From assembly GCA_039105265.1 (NCBI GenBank), contig JAPFFF010000028.1:186001-250000 (forward strand): DNA of 64,000 nt. The letters run 5' to 3'. Made by a program: the position numbers and the translations under genes. Below, piece by piece: positions 10,337-21,616 of the stretch. The stretch's first letter is position 1. Each line of letters begins with the position of its first letter. This DNA comes from Tritrichomonas musculus (Eukaryota; Parabasalia; Tritrichomonadida; Tritrichomonadidae). The notes under the pieces were generated by a model that did not search any database, was not told the origin of the DNA, and saw only the letters and a list, made by a program, of their open reading frames with translations.

Positions 10337-11221
10337 ATGATAGGTTTAAAAAGTGGAACAGTTAGATTAGATGATCATAGAAAAGAATGGGAAGAAGAAG
10401 CGCAAAGAACAATCACACTTTTAAAAAATATTTTAGGTCCAATTATCAAAGATATTCAACACATAGGGAGTACATCTATATATTCAATTAAAGCAAAGCC
10501 CATAATTGATATTGCCATAGCTGTTGATGATTTTGATAGTGTTCTCCAGCATGAAGCCCAACTCAAAGAGAACGGCTTTCATTATCGACCCAAATCAAAT
10601 CTAAACGATCAAATTCTTTTTGCATGTGGCAGCCATTATGATGGAACCGGCGACATCCAAACACATTACATTCATATTTTCCATACAAATAGTAAAAGCT
10701 ATCAAAATGCAATCAATTTTCGTGATTATCTCAACAAAAATATATCAGATGCCAAAAAGTACGAAAATTTGAAAACGAAACTCGCAGACGAGTCAAAAAA
10801 TTGTGCAAACAGAGAGAATTACATCAAAGGCAAACATGACTTTATTACGTCAATAAACAGAAAAGCTTTCATGTCGACTTTTCTTGGCAAAAAAATAAAA
10901 ATAAAAATTGACAGAAAAATTGGCACTTTTCATCCAAAATTCAATGATATTTATTATACTGTGAATTACGGTTATATTCCTAACGTTTTTGCTGATGATG
11001 GAGAAGAGCAGGACGCTTACTTGCTTGGAGTTGATCATCCAGTTGATGAGTTTGAGGGAAAAGTGATCGGCTTCATTCATAGGCTGAATGATGTTGAGGA
11101 CAAACTGGTTGTGGCACCAGAAGGAGTAGTTTTTACTAAGGATGAAATCAAAGAAGCTGTGAATTTCCAGGAAAAATTTTTCAATTTTGAAATTGAAGTA
11201 ATAAATTCTAATGTTATCTAA
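10337..11221 (+). CDS. GrpB/UPF0157 nucleotidyltransferase-like domain fused to inorganic pyrophosphatase-like domain
   Basis: 294 residues, two domains. About 1-175 match the GrpB (UPF0157) family: V-R-L-D-D-H-x-x-E-W near the start, then H-I-G-S-T-S-I and K-P-I-I-D-I-A-I, the G-S-T...D nucleotidyltransferase core. About 178-290 match a bacterial pyrophosphatase-like family: F-L-G-K-K-I-K, N-Y-G-Y-I-P-N, D-G-E-E-Q-D-A-Y-L-L-G-V, H-R-L-N-D and D-K-L-V-V-A-P-E-G. Both domains are typical of bacteria, so lateral gain of an already fused gene or a fusion after gain is likely (inference). The start is the first ATG, 11 nt after a GATCGT motif. The frame is intact and richer in G+C than its flanks, which suggests a working gene. 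The AAC(3)-type gene follows 215 bp downstream on the same strand. Confidence 0.85.
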   Translation: MIGLKSGTVRLDDHRKEWEEEAQRTITLLKNILGPIIKDIQHIGSTSIYSIKAKPIIDIAIAVDDFDSVLQHEAQLKENGFHYRPKSNLNDQILFACGSHYDGTGDIQTHYIHIFHTNSKSYQNAINFRDYLNKNISDAKKYENLKTKLADESKNCANRENYIKGKHDFITSINRKAFMSTFLGKKIKIKIDRKIGTFHPKFNDIYYTVNYGYIPNVFADDGEEQDAYLLGVDHPVDEFEGKVIGFIHRLNDVEDKLVVAPEGVVFTKDEIKEAVNFQEKFFNFEIEVINSNVI

Positions 11222-11436
11222 TTAAAAATAAATTAAATTATTGTTATATTATATATTTATTTGTAATAATAATAATAAAAATTGATTATTAATTGAGATA
11301 TTGCATTTTCATATAAATATAATAATTGAGAGAAAATCTTCAAAGTACTTTATGACTATTAAAAACTCTCAATTTTTTAGAATTTGAGAGAAATATTTGA
11401 GATTTGACATTTTAAAAATGATTATTATTTTTTAAT

Positions 11437-12282
11437 ATGAATTTGGATAAACAAGATTTTATTGATGCCATAGATTCTTTAGGTATTAATGGATCAGAAG
11501 TGTGTATCCATTCATCAATGAAATCATTCCGTGTAAATATCAAATGTGGAATCGAAGGTATTATCAATTCATTTTTAGATCAAAAATGCACAATAATGGT
11601 ACCAACATTTTCAGATATTTACGAAGCACGACCAATTCCAAAATACATGCCCGAAAGGAATGGAGCGGGCGATTATTCATATTTCTTTAACAAGACGTAC
11701 GCAGACGCAGAACCATTTGAAGCAACCAGCAAAGAAATCTCAGCTGAAGACATGGGAATATTTTCCAAATGCGTGCTTGACAATTCAAAAAGTGTGCGAG
11801 GAAGTCATCCACTCAATTCATTCACCGCTCTGGGAAGACATGCAGGAAGACTTGTCAGCTGCCAGACGTGGAGAGACGTTTATGCGCCATTCAAGCAGCT
11901 TTGTGAAGATGACGGTTATGTTCTTTTGATTGGAGTTGGACTGAGCTCGGCAACAATCATTCATTACGCCGAACAAGTTGCAGGACGGCATCCGTTCATT
12001 CGGTGGTCTGCTGATAAGAATAAAGAAGTGTCTCCTGTATCGGCTGGCGGTTGTTCAGAAGGATTTGACCATTTTAACAACGCATTATGCAATTTTGTGA
12101 AGAAAGTGAAAGTTGCAGAGAGCGAGTGGAAGTGCTACAAAGCAAGAGACATCGTTGATGCGTGCTCCGAAAGCATCAGAAAAAATCCGGAAATTACGCA
12201 TTGTGGTGACATATGCTGTGATAGATGCAATGACGCAGTTCAAGGTGGCTGCATTTTAAGTGATAACTTTTGGAATAAATGA
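11437..12282 (+). CDS. Aminoglycoside 3-N-acetyltransferase-family protein
   Basis: 281 residues, close to the usual 260-280 of the antibiotic N-acetyltransferase family (AAC(3)/YokD fold). Conserved blocks are all present: V-C-I-H-S-S-M-K-S-F near residue 22, I-M-V-P-T-F-S near 52, M-G-I-F, R-G-S-H-P-L-N-S-F near 120, V-L-L-I-G-V-G and I-I-H-Y-A-E. The family moves an acetyl group from acetyl-CoA to an amino group. Whether this copy acts on an aminoglycoside or another substrate cannot be told. It is cytosolic, with no signal peptide. A cysteine-rich C-terminus (C-G-D-I-C-C-D-R-C near 255) is an addition I do not recall as common. The bacterial affinity suggests lateral gain; the intact frame suggests use. 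Confidence 0.88.
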   Translation: MNLDKQDFIDAIDSLGINGSEVCIHSSMKSFRVNIKCGIEGIINSFLDQKCTIMVPTFSDIYEARPIPKYMPERNGAGDYSYFFNKTYADAEPFEATSKEISAEDMGIFSKCVLDNSKSVRGSHPLNSFTALGRHAGRLVSCQTWRDVYAPFKQLCEDDGYVLLIGVGLSSATIIHYAEQVAGRHPFIRWSADKNKEVSPVSAGGCSEGFDHFNNALCNFVKKVKVAESEWKCYKARDIVDACSESIRKNPEITHCGDICCDRCNDAVQGGCILSDNFWNK

Positions 12283-12728
12283 AATTGTTTTATAATAAAA
12301 AGACAAATATTTTTTTTGATTCCAGTGAATATTTCGAATGCTTTTCTTCATAATGATCGTCTTAATACATTCACAGGCATGGCTGATTAAATATTGTCAT
12401 TTTTATTCATTTATATTATTTTCATTTTTCTTTTTTAAAGCATGTTTTTGCTATCGGCATTTTTTTTTTTTTTTTTTTTTTTTTTACATTTTATGATGAT
12501 AGTGTTTTAAAAGAAACTACTGTTAGCGCAGAACACAATAGTGTGTTTTTCATTGATGTCTGAAAGTTGAATTTGGAACAGTGATTGGATTAATTTTTGA
12601 CAGAAGCACAGACATCACACCAAATACTATTGATGTTTTCTTTTTGAAGAATTAGTTTTAACAAAAACAGCAAAAAGTGTTTTCAAAAAATATATTCTTC
12701 TTTTCCAGAATTAAAATTAAGAAAGAAA
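12283..12728. other. Intergenic stretch with poly-T tract and possible coding remnant
   Basis: A T run at 12460-12485. About 12575-12660 reads F-D-R-S-T-D-I-T-P-N-T-I-D on the plus strand and may be an eroded upstream piece of the broken gene that starts at 12729. Nothing else is recognised. Confidence 0.35.
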
Positions 12729-14793
12729 TTGATACTTGATCAAAAAGTTTTTAACTTGGAAAATTCAGATCAAGTTTTTTATATTTGTTCAAATATTCAA
12801 AATTTAAATGCACAATTAGTGACAATTCTGTTATTATGCAAGGTAATAAGTTTTTTCACTCCAAAGAATTTTTTTGATGAAGATAATATGCTTGATATGA
12901 TATTTCCTTTTTTTCAAGATTTCATTAATCTGGTAAAGAAAACAGATTTACCTATTTTTAAATCCCTCTGTGGCGAAAAATTAAGAAGATCTCTAAAAGC
13001 ATCATCAATTAATACTTTGATTTTGTCATCAAATTTGCCGCTAAAAAATAAAGCAAAATCGCTTTTATCTTTCAATGTAACACCAGATATTATAAAGAAA
13101 CGGCCAGAGGTTACCTTAAATTCAATAAAATTGGAAAATTAGATTTGAAACCACCTGAAAAAATGGAAAAATGCGTATCACTTTTCCCTACAGCTACTAT
13201 TGTTGAACCACCTGAAGCTGATAATCGTATTTTGAGTAGATTGAAAACATCTTATTTTTATCAAAAACCTGAAACCCCAATTATTATTAACTTGACTGAA
13301 ACCTGCAGAGTATCATCGTTTGTTTTCACCCCAACAACTGAAAAACTAGCCAGTGATGAAAATTATGATATCTATAATATTTTTCCATCAATGGTTTGTA
13401 TTTTGGAGGCCTTTATATAAACCAAATGTTTCCAATTGTAGAAAATTTACCCCTTTCATGGCACACTGATACCATTTTTCGAGTTGATTCAAATAATTAT
13501 TACTCAACTAATTTAAAGTACTTAAAATATGGAAAAGTTCGTTTTATTTCTTTTCATTTTAAATCTCCATTTAGAGCATTCTACTTGCCAAACATTGAAG
13601 TTTACTCTGAAGGAAGTGATACCTTAAATTTTCCAAAAAAAATAAAAGCAAAAGAGCTTCAACCAATCGAAACTTTTCATGCAAAAAACCTAGAATACAT
13701 GAAAAGCGAATTCCAAAGAATTGCTAACGATGTATCAATCCAATTATTTCTTTCACAAAATCAAGATAAAATCAATGACTTGCTCAATATCAATAAGTAT
13801 TTTAAAGAACGTCAAAATGATAAGGCAAAAAAAACTGATGAATTTATTGTTTTGAATAATATATTGAGAAATAACGAACTTGTAGTGATGATTAAAAAAT
13901 ATCCATTTTTATTAAATAAAAACCAACAGAAGTTCAATTTTATGAAAACCAATCATCCAAATTCAACGTACATTCCTCTTTTATTAGCTTCAGGTCCACC
14001 ACTTTTTGAATACGTAATTGGTCAGAAATATGAATTATCCGAATTTCATGTTTTTGAGCCTAAAGAGTCTATTATTATATTAAAATTAGTTACATTACAT
14101 AATTATTTCATTGATAACCTAGAAATCCGCTGCAAATATCCTCTTTTAGTTGAAATCCTCAATAATAATCGAAAGTATCTATTTAACCCTCCAGGCAATG
14201 AGCATCAAATTACACTAGAATCAAATACTAGAGTCATTGATGTAAAAATAATCGGAAATCCAATAAGTATTACCTTTTTTGGAATCAGTTCGAATGTAAA
14301 AAGTTCATATAAAATTAAAACGGTTTCACAACTGAGTCCTAAAAATAGCAGGTGTTCAACGCCTTCTAAATATTTGCCTCTATCATTGAAATGCAATGAA
14401 TTTCATTGCTATGTTCAAGACTCACAAATTCAATTTAACGAAACAAAAGAAATAATTGGCTTAAAATTCACAAACTATAGCTCACCAATTTATCCGAGGT
14501 TTCTTCTATTTGACGATAAAGATCCTCTGTATGTAAAAGCCAGTTCAAACGCTTTCTTTCTGCCAAAAATCATGAAATGCAAAAAATTAAAAATTTTTGA
14601 TGAAAATTTATCTAATGTTAAATGCAGTGCAACTATTTTTATCGTTGACACAAATCAAGATAGCAAACCTCAAAATGACAGTGATATTTATGATTCTGGC
14701 GATAATCATGGTGACACTGTTAAAAAAACTAAAATTCAGAAAATCATTGAACGAAAACCTTTTATCATTTCTATTTCGGAAAAAAATAAATAA
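12729..14793 (+). pseudogene. Unidentified large protein gene, broken into three frames
   Basis: Three consecutive plus-strand open segments in different frames (12729-13142, 13145-13420, 13396-14793) read like one protein. The third begins V-C-I-L-E / Y-F-G-G-L-Y-I-N-Q-M-F-P exactly where the second ends. The last 465-residue segment has beta-rich composition, several F-x-x-P-N-I-E-V-Y and H-V-F-E-P-K-type segments, and a charged C-terminus. I do not recognise a domain with confidence. At least two frame breaks and a missing start indicate a pseudogene, or sequence errors in an AT-rich assembly. Confidence 0.55.
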
Positions 14794-14849
14794 TTTTTTA
14801 TTTTTTTGATTTGTTTAAACAGAGCTTTTATATAGTTATAATATCAATG

Positions 14850-16323
14850 TAGTGGTCGGAATAATATGTATACAGAGGTATTCATGTTAAGTGACTTAAC
14901 GTCTTTTTGAATTTTTCTAATCTCATTATTTCCATCAATATTAAGTTATATGCATTCAAATCAATAATTTTTAATTGGTTGCTCGATATAATCATTTTAA
15001 GAATGTCTAACACTGTTAATTTTATAAAAATTTTAATCTGGTTTATCTTTAATATTTCATTCAATCTTTATGGTTTTTGAAAATTCCAAATATATTTATA
15101 TTAATACACATAAGATTAATTAAATTATTAGATTTTTCAAATTTAATTAGATTTATAAACAGAAATAAAAAGAAATTAAAATTTTTTTCAGATATAAACT
15201 TATCATATCTTTTTTTTCAGCCTAGAATTTTATATAATACTTTTCCATATGATATTTTATTATATGTATTAATGTATATGTTGGTGCTTAAGATATTCAT
15301 ACGCTTAATTTTTAGAAATAATGGTTTTGATTTTAATGGCTTATTTTAATGGTGTAAAATGTCATAAAAAGGGTTTAAAAATATGTATTTCAAGAAATAA
15401 GAAAGTATTCAAGTATATATTTCACTAAACATATTTATTGTATTTTGAATATTATTGTATTTTATTTTTTATTGTAAAAATAAAATGATTAATCAAGATT
15501 TTTTAATTGATTAGTTTAAAATATATTAATTCAATATTTATTTAATTTCATTCAATATATAAACTAACCAGGTATTCAAAAAAATGATCGTCATTTCAAT
15601 AATAAATCTTTATTCAAATTATAGTTATGAATTTATCTTAATAGTAAATAAAATAAACCATATTATATATATTAATATAATATAAAACATTACATAAAAA
15701 ATAAATAATATAATATAAAAAAAATATATTAAAATATTATATAAATAAATCAGCAGAAATAAAAAATTAAATTATTTCAATTTTATAATAATCCTTTGAA
15801 ATATTACTCCATTTTTATTGAAATATTTTCTTTCAAATCAAACAACTTTTGTTAATGATATTCAAAATTGGGAATTTAATTTCACTAACAAAAGTTCTCC
15901 ATAGCCATTTAGCCATAGAAATATAATTTATATTAATATCTCGAAATAAAACGTATAAAACATTATATACTTTCTATTATAGCATAAATATAAAATATAT
16001 AAAATAATATATAATTATCAATCGAATCTCTAGGCTAGATCTCTTCATGAATACCTCTATGTATACCTTTGAAAAATATGTATAAGCTTGATTTTCAATT
16101 GTTATATGGCTGTTAATTCAAAAATTTGAATATAATTTAAGTTTTAAAAATACATAAATATCTCATTTAATTTTTGACAAAAATCTATTTACATTTAATA
16201 ATTATATTAAATTAGGAAATAAGATATAATTTCAAAGTATAAAATAAAAAGTAATTAATTTCTTAAAGAGAAACATAACGTATACATATAATTCAATATG
16301 TATGCATATTTTTCTCACCACTA
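14850..16323. mobile_element. Outer TA-flanked inverted-repeat element, split by a later insertion
   Basis: The sequence TAGTGGTCGGAATAATATG at 14850 has an imperfect inverted partner ending ACCACTA at 16317-16323. The two arms agree at about 20 of 24 positions. Both ends finish in TA, the target duplicated by Tc1/mariner-type elements. Without the 1.19-kb element nested inside it, this would be about 280 bp with no coding capacity, that is, a MITE-sized non-autonomous element. Confidence 0.55.
14874..16058. mobile_element. 1185-bp non-autonomous element, copy 1, TIR AGAGGTATTCATG
   Basis: It starts AGAGGTATTCATG and ends CATGAATACCTCT, a perfect 13-bp terminal inverted repeat. It is flanked by the 8-bp direct repeat ATGTATAC (14866-14873 and 16059-16066), which looks like a target-site duplication. 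A second copy lies at 27765-28948. The two are highly similar over their whole length. An indel and stops in the one longer frame (15077-15349) are not shared between copies, so the element seems non-coding. The superfamily is unclear; 8-bp duplications are typical of hAT and a few others. Confidence 0.85.
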
Positions 16324-16332
16324 TAGTAATAA

Positions 16333-16557
16333 AGGAAAAATTTTAGCCAGTCTGCAATTCGGACCCGACGAGAAAAGGCAAAGAAAAAAGAGATCAAACT
16401 TGATCAATACTGTACTAAAAGAGCCAATCTTTCAGCGTCTGATGCTTTCACTCCCACAATGAACTTTAATGCAACCGACACTTTCACTCCTTCTAATATA
16501 TTTTCTGTTTCAGCAGATTCAGGAATGGAAAATACAAATAAATTAGTTATAGATTAA
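16333..16557 (+). pseudogene. Short coding remnant, unknown
   Basis: 74 open codons without a start, with a base composition more protein-like than its surroundings. The product has a basic stretch (E-K-A-K-K-K-E) and then a Ser/Thr/Phe-rich region with the repeated motif D-x-F-T-P. It ends at a TAA at 16555. It is probably the 3' end of a gene whose 5' part was lost next to the inserted elements. No family recognised. Confidence 0.3.
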
Positions 16558-16873
16558 AAAAATCAGTTATATCATGTATTTATTATTTATCGCCTACAAC
16601 TCAGTTGTTTAGAGATGCCTTTATTCTAAAACCAAAGATAATCATTCGAATTGAAATCAGTATTTCCTTATTCGTACAAGAAATAAAATCATATTTTCCA
16701 TTTAATTTTATTAATATTTGAATTTTATTTAGCATTAATATTAGGATATCCTATTTTGAAGGAAATTTCAATTTAACCATCTTTAAGGAAGATTTGTGAA
16801 AAATTTTGAATATTTTACAAATTATTTTCATTCAAAAATCGGTTATAAAGTAATATTTTTCAAGAATCGATTA

Positions 16874-18163
16874 ATGTCTCAAAATAATCAAATAAGACTA
16901 AGAAAATCCTGCGTATTAGGCATTCCAATTCAAAGTTTTGAAAAAGATTTTTCATTTATAGTTAATGGTAAAGAATTCAGAACAAATAGACTCGTCGCAG
17001 ATTTATTATCTCCTAATATTTGTCAGATTCACCAAATTGATCCCACATCTAATATTTTTGAATTTAACACAAAAAATAATGGCGATTTTTCAAATATTTT
17101 AAGCCTAATAAATTTCAAACCAAATGACTTCCTAGAAAACGAGCTACCATTTGTTTTGGAAGTACTAGAAATTCTTGGAACAGAATTATTGGAGATATAC
17201 GAATTAAACGAATTCAAAGAGATGAGCAACGACAACATCATAACATTAATTAACAAACATAAAAAGTACGGCCAATTCTATTCCAAGCAATTAGGGGAAG
17301 AAATTACATTTATTTCATCGCACTTTTTTGAGCTTTGTGAAAAAAAAGAAGAAGATTTAATTAATCTAGATATTAATATTCTTCAGTCAATTTTAAATAA
17401 CCCCAAGCTCAAAGCTAATGATGAAGATCAACTTTTACGATTTGTCAACAAACTTTATTCAAAGAATCCAGACAATTCTTTTTTATATGAAACAATTTTA
17501 TTTTCTAACGTCTCAAACGAGACGATGGAAGAATTTGCTTCACTATTTGATATAAACGACATCACAGGGGGAATATGGCATAGGCTGACCGAAAGACTGA
17601 CCAATAAAAAAATAAAATCAGATCGATATGCAGAATTCAAACATTTGAAAGAAATTCCTTACCAGGAAGGTCAGCAATTTTCAGGGATCATCAAATACCT
17701 CAGAGACAAGACGTCTAATAAAATTGATAATGAAATCGTAATTTCACATTCATCAATTCGAAATTCAGGTCAAGAAGCATCAAATGTTGTTTTGTATGAG
17801 AGAAGTGACAAGTACTTTTGCTCTGGAAACAATCCAGATAGTTGGATTTGCTTTGAATTCAAAAAGCACCGAATAATTCTGACAGGTTACCAAATTCAAA
17901 CAACAAGTTGGTGTTCAAATTGGAATCCAAAGAGCTGGATAGTTGAAGGATCTCTTGATGGGGATGATTGGAAAAATCTTGATGAGCAAAAAGACTACCC
18001 TTATCTGAAAGAATATGATCATACATGCAATTTTACACTTGACAATCATACAAAACTGGGCTGTAAGTTTATTAGATTTCGCCAAACTGGCCCAAATTGG
18101 AATAACAGCAATAATTTTTCACTGAGACATGTGGAATTATATGGAAATATATATGAAATTTAA
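16874..18163 (+). CDS. BTB-like plus F5/8 type C (discoidin-like) domain protein
   Basis: 429 residues from the first ATG in frame (16874); the frame is open further upstream without an ATG. The N-terminal 110 residues resemble the BTB-like start of a trichomonad family (F-S-F-I-V-N-G-K-E-F, L-L-S-P-N-I-C). A helical middle resembles BACK-type linkers (about 120-250). The C-terminal 150 residues form an F5/8C-like domain: W-I-C-F-E-F-K-K-H-R-I, Y-Q-I-Q-T, P-K-S-W-I-V-E-G-S-L-D-G, W, and F-I-R-F-R-Q-T-G. Such discoidin folds bind glycans or proteins; no signal peptide is present, so the site of action is probably cytosolic. An intact stand-alone gene. Confidence 0.82.
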   Translation: MSQNNQIRLRKSCVLGIPIQSFEKDFSFIVNGKEFRTNRLVADLLSPNICQIHQIDPTSNIFEFNTKNNGDFSNILSLINFKPNDFLENELPFVLEVLEILGTELLEIYELNEFKEMSNDNIITLINKHKKYGQFYSKQLGEEITFISSHFFELCEKKEEDLINLDINILQSILNNPKLKANDEDQLLRFVNKLYSKNPDNSFLYETILFSNVSNETMEEFASLFDINDITGGIWHRLTERLTNKKIKSDRYAEFKHLKEIPYQEGQQFSGIIKYLRDKTSNKIDNEIVISHSSIRNSGQEASNVVLYERSDKYFCSGNNPDSWICFEFKKHRIILTGYQIQTTSWCSNWNPKSWIVEGSLDGDDWKNLDEQKDYPYLKEYDHTCNFTLDNHTKLGCKFIRFRQTGPNWNNSNNFSLRHVELYGNIYEI

Positions 18164-19135
18164 TGAAATACGATTAATAGTAATAAAAATAATTATACTT
18201 TAACAATGTTATTTTTTGCTTTAATAATTAAGACAGACTCAATATTAAATAATTGTCATGCTACAAAATGAAGTGGTGCTTGTTACAGGATCATGCTAAT
18301 AGCAATTGCTCCTTTAGGGAATCCATTTGAAATTTCAGGAATTGTTATTCTTTTAAATTTCATTACAATCGGCTCAATTGTTTTTTGCTATTTGTTGTTA
18401 TCAATAACAATTTTTACTTTTTCTGATTAGATCACAGTATTTTTATTTAATTAACCTTCATGATTCTCTAATAATAAATCTGGAAGCTCGGATAAATCCT
18501 CCTGATTCCGTAGTTAATTAGGATGTTCAACCGAACTTACTGATTTTCTAATCAATATACAGGAATTAACTTCTGAATATTGATTTAATTATTTATTCTT
18601 ATCCCTAATGCATGTATTAGGGATCTGGGTTGTTCCAGATAAAAAAATAAAGCTTTGGCCACAAATAGCTTTTTTTAATTGTAAATGAAACCTACCTTCT
18701 TATAAGAATTCAATTTCACCATATTTCACCTTGTAACTTCAACTTTTTAACAACAATCTCAAAAAGCTAACTTTTTGTATGATACATTCATTTAAATAAT
18801 GAACTTTTTGAACGAGCACCCAACCTCTCAAATAGTTCTTAAAAACATATCAATTGAAATAATTTCTATGGAATGTCTAATCGCCTGGTTTCATAATAAT
18901 TTTTTTCTATATAAGTATATAAATTTTTAAAAAAATTGTATACATTCTTATCAAATGGATAATTCATAAAAAATAATATTAATATAAAAAAACATTAATT
19001 AATTTATTTGGAATTTAATATTTATTTAAACGATTTATGGAAACAATTGTTGAAATTGTTCATTATCTTGGGCATAATATTTAGCGGTTCTTCAAAAGAA
19101 ATATAGAAAAAATCGTTAAAAAGACAACGGTAACT
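18164..19135. other. AT-rich intergenic stretch
   Basis: No gene is recognised. Small palindromes lie at 18602-18621 (CCCTAAT...ATTAGGG) and 18622-18639 (ATCTGGG...CCAGAT). Confidence 0.4.
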
Positions 19136-19139
19136 TTAC

Positions 19140-21365
19140 AAATAGAATAAAAGAAGTATTTCATCTTCATAATTAATTTCGATTCCATTTTGTTGGAGCA
19201 AAAGTTGAGTTATTTCAAAGTTTTTATGCAATACAGCAATTTGTAAAGGTGATTTATTAAAAATTAAAATTAAAAACTAAATAAAAAAGAATTAATGACA
19301 AACGGAATTAAAAGAAATAGATTTGTAATTAAATAAAAAAATGATCTCAAATGACATAAACAAAACAATAAAAACATTATTAAAACATATCAATTAAATA
19401 GCGTCATGAATTAAATATCTGAAATATCAAAAGATTAGGTAAATTTGAATATGATTAAAATTTTGAATTATCAAATTTCATAAATTATTTTTAGAAACAG
19501 CATTGAAAATTCTTAATTTGAAATTCTATTAAAACACTTAATTTTGTAACCGAATTGAAATATATAAAAAGAAAAATAATATTTAATAATATTATTTTAA
19601 AATTGTGTTAAATTTCATTATTTTGCAATGATATAAATATTTAATTTATTTAATCCTATTATAATGATATATTTGAAATTTTATTTTAAAAATATCAGTT
19701 TAAATGCATGGACAATTAATATCAATACAATTAAGTGATAATAAAAATTGAACCATTTCAAAATCATCATTTGAAACTGCTAATGTTAATAATGTGTGAT
19801 GAAAACAAATAAATAAAAATTCTATTTAAATATTTGAAGTAGAATATCATAAAATAAATTAATAAGAAACTATATATAAAAATAAGTTTTAAATTATATT
19901 AATATACTATTTAAAACATAATTTAAATTTGTGATCTTGAAATTTTATTCGACAAAAATATATTCAAAATTACATTTAAAATTTGAATATTAATTGTATT
20001 AGCATTGAAAATTTTGAATATTATTGAAATTTACATTGAAATTTCTTGCCTTATGAAATTAAAAAATGTTTATTTGGAAATTGTATTAAACTATTTTAAT
20101 TTAGAATGCTTTGAGTACTAATATTAATCTTTTTATTATTTAATAAAAGTTGTAATATTTTAATATCCTTGTTGCGAATTGCCAAAGAAATCGGTGTTTT
20201 ATAAATAATAAAATAAAATCATATTTAAATATTTAAGTATTATTTCATTTAAATATAAAATTAAGAATCATATAAAATGCATGAACATAAAATTATATGA
20301 ATATATTAATTTTAAATGTAATCAATAATGTGAATTGAAAATGTAATTTAAATTTTTACCAATGAATTTTATTAAACAAATGAATTCAAATTTTATTAAA
20401 AAAATGACTTTAAAACATAGTTTAATTATTTTAATTTCAAACTAGATTCAAAAACTATGTTTAAAATGAAATTAAAAATAAAAATGAAATGTTATGAAAA
20501 AAAAAAAAAATATTTGAAATGAAGTGATATTATTATATTTTGAAATGTAATTAAAACTTTAGATTTTTGACTCTATTAAATACTTTATATGCAAAATCCT
20601 ATTAAATATCAATGAAAAACCATATAAACTTAAATATCTTAGAATATTGTAAAGAACCATCAAAGAAATATTATAAAAAATCAAATATTTAGTATATTAG
20701 AAGAATGAATTCAAAATGCCATCATAATAATTAAATTAAAATACTATTAAAATATCAAATTTCGAATTATATTTAAAAATACAATTTATTACTGTCTTTA
20801 AATTATTAATATTAAATTTTATTTAAAAATTGAACTTCAAATTATATAAAAAATAAGTGTGAATATCCAATACATTAACATCAATATTTTCATTCGACAA
20901 TAAAAGTTCAACAATTTTATATTTTCTGTTTTCAATAGCAATGCTGAGTGCTGTTTTATTTTAAAAATAAAATTAAAATTTCGTTAAATAAGATAAATTT
21001 TAACTGTATTAACAAACTTTAGTCAAAATGTGATTCAATTTTTTCTTTTAAATTTCATTAAAATTGTTATTTTTAAAACGTAATTAAAATATCAATTTAA
21101 GAATTTTATATAAATATTTTATTTAAGATTGAATTAAATAATTAAAATGCAAACGAAATTAAGAAAATAAAAAAAGAAATGTAATTAAAAATAAGCGATT
21201 TGTAATTTGATTAAAAACAAATATTTTCTTTGAAATAATATTAAATTTTATTTTATAATTCTTTTAATATTTACGTCAATTTTTTCCATCGATAATAAAT
21301 ACTTAACAATTTCATTATTACCTTTTTTTGCGGCAACATGCAAAATAGTTTCATGAAAAGTAATT
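19140..21365 (-). other. Interrupted ankyrin-module array (3' part of the locus starting at 23534)
   Basis: On the minus strand five single ankyrin modules are readable, in gene order near 21270-21362, 20865-20965, 20105-20205, 19690-19800 and 19140-19255. Examples of their cores are A-A-K-K-G-N-N-E-I-V-K-Y-L-L and A-I-E-N-R-K-Y-K-I-V-E-L-L-L. The last ends in an acidic tail (E-I-N-Y-E-D-E). They are more diverged from each other than the modules at 41-44.4 kb, and their spacers (300-650 bp) lack a clear short-period repeat. Some modules start with a changed or missing K-T-A-L, so decay is advanced. Confidence 0.6.
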
Positions 21366-21616
21366 TAAAACTTCATTAAAAAATATTTTATTATAAATTA
21401 AATTAATAAATAATTATTTGAAATATAATCAAAATTATAAAATTCAAACATCATTGAAATATTGAAATTTCAAAATATAATAAACAAATTGATTTTTGAA
21501 TGCGATTAAACAAGCAAAAATAAAAATGTCATTAAATAATCATTTGTAAAATCTTATGAAAATAATTATTTCATATTGAATTGAAAAAATTCATTAAAAT
21601 TTTATTCAAAATCAAT

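Noticed and set aside
15077-15349. 90-codon open frame inside the 1.18-kb element, considered as an element-encoded protein
   Set aside because: The second copy of the element has an indel and extra stops there, and the composition is that of plain AT-rich DNA.
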